A DNA stretch of 64,000 nucleotides from Prevotella sp. (GTDB taxonomy: Bacteria > Bacteroidota > Bacteroidia > Bacteroidales > Bacteroidaceae). Made by a program: the position numbers and the translations under genes. The stretch's first letter is position 1, and the number at the start of each line of letters is the position of its first letter. Where the stretch lies: assembly GCA_016901395.1 (NCBI GenBank), contig JAEAMQ010000020.1, positions 1 through 64,000 on the forward strand, given 5' to 3'. Below, piece by piece: positions 57,079-64,000 of the stretch. The notes under the pieces are model-generated. The model was not told where the DNA came from and made no database searches. It worked only from the letters and a program-made list of their open reading frames with translations.

Positions 57079-58002
57079 TTATTTATCCTTTTTTCCGAAT
57101 AAAGAGAAGTGAACATACCGCTTGGGATGTGCCTTCAGATTGGTAAGCAACGAATCTGCACTCTGCACCGTTGCGTTGAGATTATGGTAGAGACTCGCAT
57201 CGTTCATCAACAGTCCGAGAGAGCCTTCATTGCTATTCAAGCGTGCAGTGATGCTCTGTACGTTAGCCAGCGTCTGATCTACTTTAGCCATCGTGCCCTG
57301 AACATCGACAGCGGCAAGATTAGCCGTGAGCTTAGAAGTATTGTCGAGTGTCGTGCCGGCCTTCGTCATCACGCCATCGGCCTTACTCATCAACCCAGGC
57401 ACCTGGCTGTTCAAACCCATCACCAGCGTATTCAGTCCGGCGGTAGTCGTAGTAAGATTGCTGGATATGGTCTGCATATTGTGGAGTGAATTAGCCAGAG
57501 CAGGATCGGCAAGCAACATGTTTACACTGTTGAGAATACTGTCAATCTTGGGCAACATCTTCTCCACCGTGGGCATGAGCTGTGCCATCTTTGCCATCAT
57601 ACCTCCGTTGAGTGCTCCCACAAGGGTGTCTCCCGGCTCCACACGCTCGCGTGGGTTGTTGGCCAGAAGAAGGTTCATCTTTACATTTCCCATAAAATCG
57701 CTGACAATCTCTGCTGTCGAGCCTTTGGGGATGCGAAGGTCATCATCAACTTCAAACACCACGATGGCACCTTGGTTGCCCTTGTAATCGTAGTTGATTT
57801 CCTTGACGACGCCCACCTGATAGCCGTCTGCATAGATTGGATTGGAGGCTGAGAGTCCGCTGATATCCGAAAAATGAATATAATATGAACTATTGTTTGA
57901 GAAGAAAGACTTTCCTTTAAGGAAATTCAATCCAAAAAACAACAGCACAATTCCAACAATAGTGACAAGGGCTATTTTAACTTCTTTCGTAAAAAAATTC
58001 AT
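57079..58002 (-). CDS. MCE/MlaD family lipid-transfer protein
   Basis: 307 aa. One N-terminal membrane anchor (about residues 9-28: IALVTIVGIVLLFFGLNFL), then the MCE domain (SYYIHFSDISGLSASNPIYADGYQVGVVKEI) that forms hexameric rings carrying phospholipids across the periplasm. The second half is a long helical stretch with Thr/Asn/Leu-rich repeats (TTTTAGLNTLVMGLNSQ) as in MlaD-like proteins with extended tails. The permease and ATPase genes are not in the window. It follows the amidase gene after 23 bases. Confidence 0.9.
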   Translation of the reverse strand: MNFFTKEVKIALVTIVGIVLLFFGLNFLKGKSFFSNNSSYYIHFSDISGLSASNPIYADGYQVGVVKEINYDYKGNQGAIVVFEVDDDLRIPKGSTAEIVSDFMGNVKMNLLLANNPRERVEPGDTLVGALNGGMMAKMAQLMPTVEKMLPKIDSILNSVNMLLADPALANSLHNMQTISSNLTTTTAGLNTLVMGLNSQVPGLMSKADGVMTKAGTTLDNTSKLTANLAAVDVQGTMAKVDQTLANVQSITARLNSNEGSLGLLMNDASLYHNLNATVQSADSLLTNLKAHPKRYVHFSLFGKKDK

Positions 58003-58025
58003 ATCTTCTTTTTTCGTTCAAATAA

Positions 58026-59285
58026 TTATCGGTTGGCCTTAAACTCTCTGATACCCTCATTTACATCCATTTTCTTTCCATTTTTAAAAGCAATGATGAA
58101 ACATTCAGGGAACTTATCGAGAATCTGCTTGCGCAAACGATAGATCTCATTGTAATTGTTGCTCGCGCCAAAAGTATATTTCTTATGCGCTCCATCTTCA
58201 TAGAAACTGCAATTCTCCAAACCTTTGAAATGGTGGTCATCAGTTTTCAATGCACTTGTCGAGGTAAAAATCTGAATCTTGAAAACAGGCTTTCCCTCGT
58301 CGACCTTGCCCGAAGGTGCAACGATAGTCTTCTTTTTCAACACCTTGGCAGGCTGTTCCGACTCCGCGTTAGCATCCGAAGCTTTCTGTTCTGCAGACAT
58401 TTCCCGTCGATTCGAAGATGGATTGTTCAGCTTCACTGGCGTGAGCGGCATTGCATTACGCGTCTGATTTGTCTCATTTTCACGATAAGGCACTGATATA
58501 TTGCCCTCATACTTGTTCTTATAAGTGATGAAAGCATTGTAGATGCCCTTGGCATAAAGGTTCAAAGCCTCGTCGGAATTGAGGAAGTCTTCCTCGTCGG
58601 GTGTTGAGATAAATCCTAATTCAAGCAATGTGGCAGGCATAGATGTCAGTCTGAGAACTGCCAGATTGTTTTGGTGTGAGCCGCCATCCTGCCGTCCTGT
58701 GGCCCTGCAAACCTCACGCTGCATAAGTCTGGATAACTCTACACTGCGCTCACGGTTCTTGTCGGCGATAAACTCAAACATGATATCGCTCTCGGCAGAG
58801 TTGGCATCAAAGCCCTTATAGACTGTCCGATAATCTTTTTCAAGGTATATGACAGAATTTTCTCGTTTGGCCACATCGAGGTTTTCACGAATACCCTTAT
58901 CACCGGTACGCTCACCCCTACCCAGCGTGTATGACTGGAAGCCATGCGCGGTATGAATGCCATCCAGGGCATTGATGTGGATGGAAATAAACAAATCGGC
59001 CTTGTTGCGGTTGGCAATCTCAGCTCGTTGATACAAGGGGATGAAAATATCGGTGGTCCTTGTGTATACCACCCTCACGTCAGAGCAGTTGCGCTCCACC
59101 ATTCTGCCAAAAGCAAGAGCATATTTAAGCGTCAGGTCTTTCTCGCTGGAATAGGCTCCCGGCGCACCATGATCGGTGCCACCATGCCCCGCATCGATGA
59201 CAAGGGTAAAGCGACTGGCTGCATGAACAGCAGTCATCGCCAACACCATCATGGCAATCAATGAAAGGAAAAACTTATTTCGCAT
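58026..59285 (-). CDS. N-acetylmuramoyl-L-alanine amidase with C-terminal SPOR-like domain
   Basis: Periplasmic zinc amidase (Amidase_3) that cuts the stem peptide from muramic acid, often for daughter-cell separation. 419 aa with signal peptide MRNKFFLSLIAMMVLAMTAVHA. Zinc ligands fit H34 (DAGHGGTDHGAPG), E48 (SSEKDL) and the later His in FISIHINAL; the catalytic Glu is in LLELGFIS. A linker precedes a C-terminal domain (FKIQIFTSTSALK ... YNEIYRLRKQILDKFPECFIIAF) like SPOR peptidoglycan-binding domains. Start at 59285, directly behind a promoter box at 59304; the longer frame runs through that box. Confidence 0.92.
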   Translation of the reverse strand: MRNKFFLSLIAMMVLAMTAVHAASRFTLVIDAGHGGTDHGAPGAYSSEKDLTLKYALAFGRMVERNCSDVRVVYTRTTDIFIPLYQRAEIANRNKADLFISIHINALDGIHTAHGFQSYTLGRGERTGDKGIRENLDVAKRENSVIYLEKDYRTVYKGFDANSAESDIMFEFIADKNRERSVELSRLMQREVCRATGRQDGGSHQNNLAVLRLTSMPATLLELGFISTPDEEDFLNSDEALNLYAKGIYNAFITYKNKYEGNISVPYRENETNQTRNAMPLTPVKLNNPSSNRREMSAEQKASDANAESEQPAKVLKKKTIVAPSGKVDEGKPVFKIQIFTSTSALKTDDHHFKGLENCSFYEDGAHKKYTFGASNNYNEIYRLRKQILDKFPECFIIAFKNGKKMDVNEGIREFKANR

Positions 59286-59303
59286 ACCTGAATAAATATT
59301 TTG

Positions 59304-59311
59304 CAAAATTA
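59304..59311 (-). promoter_or_regulatory. -7 box for the amidase-MCE pair
   Basis: Minus-strand TAATTTTG matches TAnnTTTG, 18 bases before the ATG and 8 bases past the folB stop, so this pair can also be transcribed apart from nrdJ-folB. Confidence 0.5.
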
Positions 59312-59319
59312 GTAAAAAA

Positions 59320-59724
59320 CTATATGAAAACCTCATTAGGGCTTTCCGTTTTATCATTTATTAAGTGAAGTTCGACCCCTGCGCCCTTACAGTCGGCCCC
59401 CATCGGCGGATTAAGTTTAGTCAACCGTATGTCCATGGACTTGATCATAGGCCAACGCATCATCACTTTTCTGGCAATTTGGGCAGCCACTCTTTCAAGC
59501 AGGTTAGACTGTTGCTGCATTTCAGCAGCGGCCACCTGATAGACTTCAGCATAATTGATGGTGTCTTCCACCTGGTCGCTCGCCATAGCCCGCGACACAT
59601 CTACCTGCAGACGGAGATCGAGTTCGTAGTCATTGCCCGTCAAACGTTCCTGCGCCTCCACGCCATGATAGGCGTGAAAGCGCAGACTCCGTAAATAGAT
59701 ATAACTGTCTTTCAGCATGGACAT
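59320..59724 (-). CDS. folB: Dihydroneopterin aldolase
   Basis: Folate synthesis: splits dihydroneopterin to hydroxymethyl-dihydropterin and glycolaldehyde. 134 aa. The N-terminal LRFHAYHGVEAQER holds the substrate-binding Glu, and LTKLNPP holds the catalytic Lys. The ATG at 59724 shares one base with the nrdJ stop (TGATG on the minus strand), so translation is coupled. An ATG two codons further in (59718) is the alternative. Confidence 0.92.
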   Translation of the reverse strand: MSMLKDSYIYLRSLRFHAYHGVEAQERLTGNDYELDLRLQVDVSRAMASDQVEDTINYAEVYQVAAAEMQQQSNLLERVAAQIARKVMMRWPMIKSMDIRLTKLNPPMGADCKGAGVELHLINDKTESPNEVFI

Positions 59725-62297
59725 CACCCGCAACGGCTGGCACCGCAGTTAGTACAGATGAGGCACCCCTCCTGATAGACTAATGTTTCCTGACCACAGA
59801 CAGGACACTTCTGGCCATTGGCCTTCGTTCCGTCGGTGATATACTTCTTCAAGGCACGTTCCACACCCACCTTCCAAGTGTTAATACTCTCGTCCTTCAG
59901 TTGGAGAGAACCTACAAGTTTGATGACGTGGTCTATTGGCATGCGATAACGCAACACACCCGAGATGAGCTTGGCATAATTCCAATACTCTGGGTTGAAT
60001 TTCTCACTCAAACCCTCAACGGTGGTTTTATAGCCACGTTTGTTTTCAAACTGGAAGTCATAACGATGTGTACCGTCCTCATTGGTCTGCTTGATAATCT
60101 TGCCCTTAACTGTCGACTTGGGCAGCACAATACCCTCATCGTCATCTTGAAGACCCGTAAATATTTCATAGGGATATCCATCAAGCAGTCCGACAAAGGC
60201 CACCCACTTATCCTTGTTGTTCTGGAAACGTACCACATCACAGTCAAGAACCTTCGGACGAACTTCTTGCACCAACGGATGATTGAGCGCGGGGACGGTA
60301 ATGGGTTCTGGCACCTCATGCGCCTCTTCTTTCTTCTTGTCCTTCTTCGACACGGAAATCATTACGCCCGAACGGCTGCCATCGCGATAGATAGTGCAAC
60401 CCTTGCATCCACTGCGCCATGCCTCCACATACAGTTTGTTGACCAAAGCCTCATCCACATTGTTGGGAAGGTTCACCGTGACGGATATACTGTGGTCCAC
60501 CCACTGTTGGATAGCTCCCTGCATGCGTACCTTCATCAACCAGTCTACATCATTGGCCGTAGCCTTGTAGTAGGGCGAACGAGCCACCAAATCGTCAATC
60601 TCCTCTTGGGTATACTTTTTCGTGGCATCGATTCCATTTACTTCCATCCACACGAGGAACTTCTTGTGGTATACGATATACTCCTCAAAAGAGTCGCCCA
60701 CCTCATCAACAAAGTCTACATGTACGTCGGTATCGTTGGGGTTCACCTTGCGGCGACGCTTGTATACAGGCATGAACACAGGTTCGATGCCACTGGTGGT
60801 CTGCGTCATCAACGATGTGGTTCCTGTAGGAGCAATGGTGAGACAGGCTATATTTCTACGCCCATACTTCACCATATCATTGTAAAGTTCGGGGTCGGCC
60901 TCCTTCATTCGGTTCAAGAAAGGATTATTCTCCTCTCGCTTTGCGTCATACACCTCAAAGGCTCCACGCTCCTGAGCCATCGTCACCGAAGAGCGATAGG
61001 CATTGAGAGCCAATGTTTTGTGAACCTCTACAGAGAATTCTGTAGCCTTCTGAGTGCCATAACGAAGTCCCATTGCAGCAATCATGTCGCCCTCAGCTGT
61101 GATACCCACACCTGTCCGGCGGCCCATGCCGCTCTTGCGTTTAATCTTTTCCCAGAGGTGATATTCTGTATTTTTAACTTCGTTGCTCTGTGGATCGACA
61201 CCGATTTTCTCCATAATCAGGTCTATCTTTTCCATCTCCAAGTCTACAATATCATCCATGATGCGCTGGGCCAGCTGCACATGTTTCTTGAACTTATCGA
61301 AGTCGAACTTGGCCCCCTTCGTAAAGGGTTTGTCCACATAGCTGTAGAGATTGAGGCACAACAGACGGCAGCTGTCATAGGGACAGAGTGGAATCTCACC
61401 GCAGGGATTAGTGCTCACGGTGCGGAAACCAAGATCAGCATAACAATCTGGAAGGCTTTCTCGGATGATAGTGTCCCAGAAAAGGACTCCCGGCTCGGCA
61501 CTCTTCCATGCATTATGAACAATCTTTTCCCACAATTTGCGTGCAGAGATCTCATTTTTTACCTTTGGATTTTCAACACCTATAGGGAACTGCTGAATGT
61601 AAGGCTTGTCTTCTACAGCAGCCTTCATAAACTCATCGTCAATCTTTACACTTACGTTTGCACCGGTCACCTTGCCTTCGGTCATCTTCGCATCGATGAA
61701 GGCCTCAGAATCTGGATGCTTGATGCTGACAGAAAGCATCAGAGCGCCACGACGTCCGTCCTGTGCGACCTCACGGGTAGAATTGCTGTAACGCTCCATA
61801 AATGGGACAAGTCCTGTAGAGGTCAGAGCAGAATTGTTCACCGGACTTCCCTTAGGACGTATATGACTCAAGTCATGGCCCACTCCTCCGCGACGCTTCA
61901 TCAGCTGCACCTGCTCCTCATCTATCTTCAAGATAGCACCATAGCTGTCTGCATCACCGTCAAGACCAATCACAAAACAATTGCTCAGGGAAGCCACCTG
62001 CTGACTGTTACCAATACCCGTCATCGGACTTCCGGCCGGAATGATGTAACGAAAATGATCAAGAAGATCGAATACTTCCTGTGCGCTTAGAGGATTTTTG
62101 TACTTCTGCTCAATACGAGCAATCTCATTGGCAATGCGCCAATGCATGTCTTCGGGCGACTTCTCAAAGATATGGCCATAGCTATCTTTCATAGCATATT
62201 TATTGACCCATACCCTGGCTGCGAGTTCATCACCTCCAAAATAATTCAAAGAGGCCTCAAAGGCTTCCTCATAAGAATAATTAGTTTGATTTTCCAT
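59724..62297 (-). CDS. nrdJ: Adenosylcobalamin-dependent (class II) ribonucleotide reductase
   Basis: Makes deoxyribonucleotides using a B12-derived thiyl radical, so works with or without oxygen. 857 aa. Key cysteines are in SLSNCFVIG and NPCGEIPL. RRGGVGHDLSHIRPKGSPV and MAQERGAFEVYDA are family signatures, and EPVFMPVYKRRRKVN fits the substrate region. The C-terminus carries a zinc ribbon CPVCGQETLVY ... CLICTNCGASRCG. Promoter TAGCTTTG at 62337-62344. Need for B12 fits the BtuB-like receptor at 52230. Confidence 0.95.
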   Translation of the reverse strand: MENQTNYSYEEAFEASLNYFGGDELAARVWVNKYAMKDSYGHIFEKSPEDMHWRIANEIARIEQKYKNPLSAQEVFDLLDHFRYIIPAGSPMTGIGNSQQVASLSNCFVIGLDGDADSYGAILKIDEEQVQLMKRRGGVGHDLSHIRPKGSPVNNSALTSTGLVPFMERYSNSTREVAQDGRRGALMLSVSIKHPDSEAFIDAKMTEGKVTGANVSVKIDDEFMKAAVEDKPYIQQFPIGVENPKVKNEISARKLWEKIVHNAWKSAEPGVLFWDTIIRESLPDCYADLGFRTVSTNPCGEIPLCPYDSCRLLCLNLYSYVDKPFTKGAKFDFDKFKKHVQLAQRIMDDIVDLEMEKIDLIMEKIGVDPQSNEVKNTEYHLWEKIKRKSGMGRRTGVGITAEGDMIAAMGLRYGTQKATEFSVEVHKTLALNAYRSSVTMAQERGAFEVYDAKREENNPFLNRMKEADPELYNDMVKYGRRNIACLTIAPTGTTSLMTQTTSGIEPVFMPVYKRRRKVNPNDTDVHVDFVDEVGDSFEEYIVYHKKFLVWMEVNGIDATKKYTQEEIDDLVARSPYYKATANDVDWLMKVRMQGAIQQWVDHSISVTVNLPNNVDEALVNKLYVEAWRSGCKGCTIYRDGSRSGVMISVSKKDKKKEEAHEVPEPITVPALNHPLVQEVRPKVLDCDVVRFQNNKDKWVAFVGLLDGYPYEIFTGLQDDDEGIVLPKSTVKGKIIKQTNEDGTHRYDFQFENKRGYKTTVEGLSEKFNPEYWNYAKLISGVLRYRMPIDHVIKLVGSLQLKDESINTWKVGVERALKKYITDGTKANGQKCPVCGQETLVYQEGCLICTNCGASRCG

Positions 62298-62336
62298 TAG
62301 TTGTATAGGGTATTTCTTTTTTGTTTCTTATTTTTG

Positions 62337-62344
62337 CAAAGCTA
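62337..62344 (-). promoter_or_regulatory. -7 box for nrdJ-folB
   Basis: Minus-strand TAGCTTTG matches TAnnTTTG, 39 bases before the ATG. No cobalamin riboswitch or NrdR box is recognised in the short leader. Confidence 0.5.
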
Positions 62345-62419
62345 CGAAATTTAATCTAAAATTCTGTCAACTTTTACGATATATTTATCGTTAAAGTTTA
62401 TCTAATTAGGAAATTTTTA

Positions 62420-62427
62420 TAACTTTG
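62420..62427 (+). promoter_or_regulatory. -7 box for the nitroreductase gene
   Basis: TAACTTTG matches TAnnTTTG, with TTTA 19 bases upstream. It lies 20 bases before the ATG. Confidence 0.55.
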
Positions 62428-62447
62428 CAACGTCTAAAATTTCCAAA

Positions 62448-63188
62448 ATGAAAAGTTTAAATAGTAGAGCTACAATCAGAAAATACTCTGCCAGAGAGGT
62501 TTCCGATGATTTATTAAACCGATTGCTTGAGGAATCGGAGCAAACCCCAACGATGGGGAACCTGCAACTTTACAGCGTTGTCGTGACAAGAAGCCTTGCA
62601 ATGAAAGAAAAGCTCGCGCCTGCTCACTTCAACCAACCAATGGTCATGGAAGCCCCTGTGGTGCTCACCTTCTGTGCCGACTTCCGTCGCACGACAGACT
62701 GGGCCAATGCCCGCAAAGCTCATCCGGGTTATGACAACTTCCTGAGTTTTATGAATGCTGCAACAGATACCTTATTATATTGTCAGACATTCTGCAATAT
62801 TGCTGAAGAAGAAGGACTCGGCACCTGTTTCCTTGGCACCACAATCTACATGCCGCAACAGATTATCAACACATTACAACTGCCTCAGCTGGTATTCCCC
62901 GTAGCCACCATCACATTAGGATGGCCTGACGAAAATCCAGCCCAAAGCGACAGACTGCCATTGAATAGTATTCTTCATAAAGAAACTTACCATGAGTATT
63001 CTTTGGAAAACATTGATGACTTCTACTGTGACAAAGAGTCCTTAGTTGAAAATCAACACTTTGTGGAGATTAATAAAAAAGAAACATTGGCACAGGTTTT
63101 TACCGACATCCGATACACCAAAAAAGACAACGAGTCTATGTCCGAAGGGTTATTGGCCGCACTGAAAAGTCAAGGCTTCCTGCCATAA
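62448..63188 (+). CDS. Nitroreductase-family flavoprotein (NfsA-like)
   Basis: FMN-dependent NAD(P)H oxidoreductase of 246 aa. The N-terminal LNSRATIRKYSAREVSDDLLN has the Arg residues that bind FMN phosphate. QTPTMGNLQLYSVVV, NAATDTLLYCQTFCNIAEEEGLGTCFLGT and ATITLGWPDENPAQSDRLPLNSILHKETYH follow the NfsA/Frp layout, including the C-terminal arm (YCDKESL ... KKETLAQVFTDIRY). The natural substrate is unknown; the assignment is to the family only. Divergent from nrdJ. Confidence 0.85.
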   Translation: MKSLNSRATIRKYSAREVSDDLLNRLLEESEQTPTMGNLQLYSVVVTRSLAMKEKLAPAHFNQPMVMEAPVVLTFCADFRRTTDWANARKAHPGYDNFLSFMNAATDTLLYCQTFCNIAEEEGLGTCFLGTTIYMPQQIINTLQLPQLVFPVATITLGWPDENPAQSDRLPLNSILHKETYHEYSLENIDDFYCDKESLVENQHFVEINKKETLAQVFTDIRYTKKDNESMSEGLLAALKSQGFLP

Positions 63189-63284
63189 CCCTGCATTGTC
63201 ATGCAACATAAAACAATCTCGCTTTAAGATTGGCATCAATTTGCAAAATGTCTTTATCAACAACTTTATACCATACTTTCATAC

Positions 63285-63680
63285 ATGAAACGGGAATACA
63301 AGAAAATGAATGAAGAATGGCTTGACAGAAAGAGTAAAGAAGAGGGCATATATCCTCTGTCCAAGGGCGTTTTCTATCAGGTTCTGAAACAAGGGGATGG
63401 TTCGTCAGCTCAGCCTGCACCAAGAGACATCATCACCGTGCACTACACGGGATGGACCATTGACGGCCGAAAATTTGACAGCAGTCGGGGTGAGACTCCA
63501 CTGGCCATTCGCCTCTCCGACCTCATCGAGGGCTGGATTATCGCGCTGCAGCAGATGCATGTGGGCGACCAATGGAAGATTTTCGTGCCAGCAGAGATGG
63601 GCTATGGCAAATTCTCACAGCCCGGAATACCCGCAAACTCCACGCTGATCTTCGAGATTGAGTTGCTGGGGATAGCCTAA
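63285..63680 (+). CDS. FKBP-type peptidyl-prolyl isomerase
   Basis: 131 aa, no signal peptide, so cytoplasmic. A charged helical N-terminus (MKREYKKMNEEWLDRKSKEEG) precedes one FKBP domain: VFYQVLKQGDG, DIITVHYTGWTIDGRKFDSS, IEGWIIALQQMHVGDQWKIFVPAEMGYG and NSTLIFEIELLGI. The YG and W residues of the active pocket are retained. Bacteroidota carry several such proteins; most others are lipoproteins. The 96-base spacer before it shows no clear promoter. Confidence 0.93.
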   Translation: MKREYKKMNEEWLDRKSKEEGIYPLSKGVFYQVLKQGDGSSAQPAPRDIITVHYTGWTIDGRKFDSSRGETPLAIRLSDLIEGWIIALQQMHVGDQWKIFVPAEMGYGKFSQPGIPANSTLIFEIELLGIA

Positions 63681-63767
63681 TACGACAGCAGAAATTTGCC
63701 CACTATGCTTTCAACAAGCAATAAATGTAGATTATGCCCAATTCATTTTTCAGACCTAAACATTAAA

Positions 63768-63810
63768 AAAGTCTCCCGTGTTCACTCTTGCAGCGAACAC
63801 GGGAGACTTT
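63768..63810. terminator. Bidirectional terminator between the FKBP and MFS genes
   Basis: AAAGTCTCCCGTGTTC (63768-63783) pairs perfectly with GAACACGGGAGACTTT (63795-63810). A-run before and ATTTTAT after; the flanking genes are convergent. Confidence 0.85.
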
Positions 63811-63848
63811 ATTTTATCAGGATTTCAGCACCAATAGTGCTGTGAGAC

Positions 63849-64000
63849 CTATTCCACCACGATGGGTTTGTACTTCGGCACGAGCATCTTCATAATGATC
63901 CAGCCCACGAGATAGGCCACGGAGCAAATGCAGAAGATAATCATGTAGCCGGCGGGTTTGCCGTCGAAGCCCATGAAACTGAATGCGGAGCCTTGGCCCT
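63849..64000 (-). CDS. C-terminal end of an MFS transporter (cut by the window edge)
   Basis: Only the last 50 or so codons are present. They read ...SFMGFDGKPAGYMIIFC, then a hydrophobic helix (IFCICSVAYLVGWIIMKMLV) and the basic tail PKYKPIVVE before TAG. A last transmembrane helix followed by VPKYKPI is what I recall from sugar/hexuronate-type MFS permeases (ExuT-like) of Prevotella. The substrate cannot be set from this fragment. Confidence 0.6.
   Translation of the reverse strand, partial: GQGSAFSFMGFDGKPAGYMIIFCICSVAYLVGWIIMKMLVPKYKPIVVE

Noticed and set aside
59901-62090. Long + strand open frame opposite nrdJ (729 codons)
   Set aside because: It is antisense to a well-conserved reductase and its sequence has no recognisable motif. 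Similar antisense frames opposite the M16, lpxC/fabZ, prfA and GH97 genes were set aside for the same reason.

Overview
The window looks like a chromosomal segment of a Prevotella/Segatella-type member of the Bacteroidota. The signs are: the Bacteroidota promoter form (TTTG, 19-21 bases, TAnnTTTG) in front of many genes; an lpxC-fabZ fusion; PnuT and TonB-dependent receptors; a B12-dependent class II ribonucleotide reductase; and secreted GH97 and GH51 glycosidases. I see no phage, integrase, transposase, CRISPR, rRNA or tRNA. Most of it is well-kept core genome, and the more unusual material is in the intergenic DNA.

Layout: 1-408 is a purine-rich non-coding tract. 409-5685: a class A penicillin-binding protein (-), pyrB-pyrI (+) and glyA (+). 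5969-7680: a small secreted unknown protein, a possible decayed relative of it, and a DUF5715/M15-like protein (-). 7838-15539 is one long + run: phoH, purC, ubiE/menG, aroE, purM, a HARE-HTH plus PD-(D/E)XK nuclease-like gene, prfA and pyrF. 15944-20183: the lipid A genes lpxD, lpxC/fabZ and lpxA, then miaA. 20269-30010: a second class A PBP, a Pif1-like helicase, clpB and an OPT transporter. 30104-36191: a UvrD-like helicase carrying an internal DEDDh exonuclease, a small HExxH protein, and a coupled nagB-GH97 pair (-). 37220-45133: hflX, a DUF4954 beta-helix protein, an M16 protease and class I fumarase. 45437-48802 is a thiamine uptake locus: TPP riboswitch, TonB receptor, PnuT. 48960-54308: rhaM, GH51 arabinofuranosidase (-) and a BtuB-like TonB receptor. 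55313-62297 (-): dnaA, then the nrdJ-folB-amidase-MCE run, which reads leftwards. 62448-63680: a nitroreductase-like protein and an FKBP isomerase. The right edge cuts an MFS transporter (-).

The strongest unexplained signals are non-coding. (1) Six separate intergenic spacers hold short tandem arrays with a 22-base period. The clearest, at 24710-24863, has seven exactly 22-base units. Four or five arrays share a core close to TAAACGCAAGACGAT, and two also share flanking sequence. (2) At 36918-37036 on the minus strand, a consensus promoter is followed by about 120 non-coding bases and an intrinsic terminator, which predicts a small RNA. (3) A 40-bp perfect inverted repeat brackets the spacer before pnuT and supplies its start codons. 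Protein-level oddities are the HARE-HTH nuclease-like gene inside a housekeeping operon, and the exonuclease placed where UvrD helicases carry subdomain 2B. All functions are read from motifs and remembered family features; no database search was possible.
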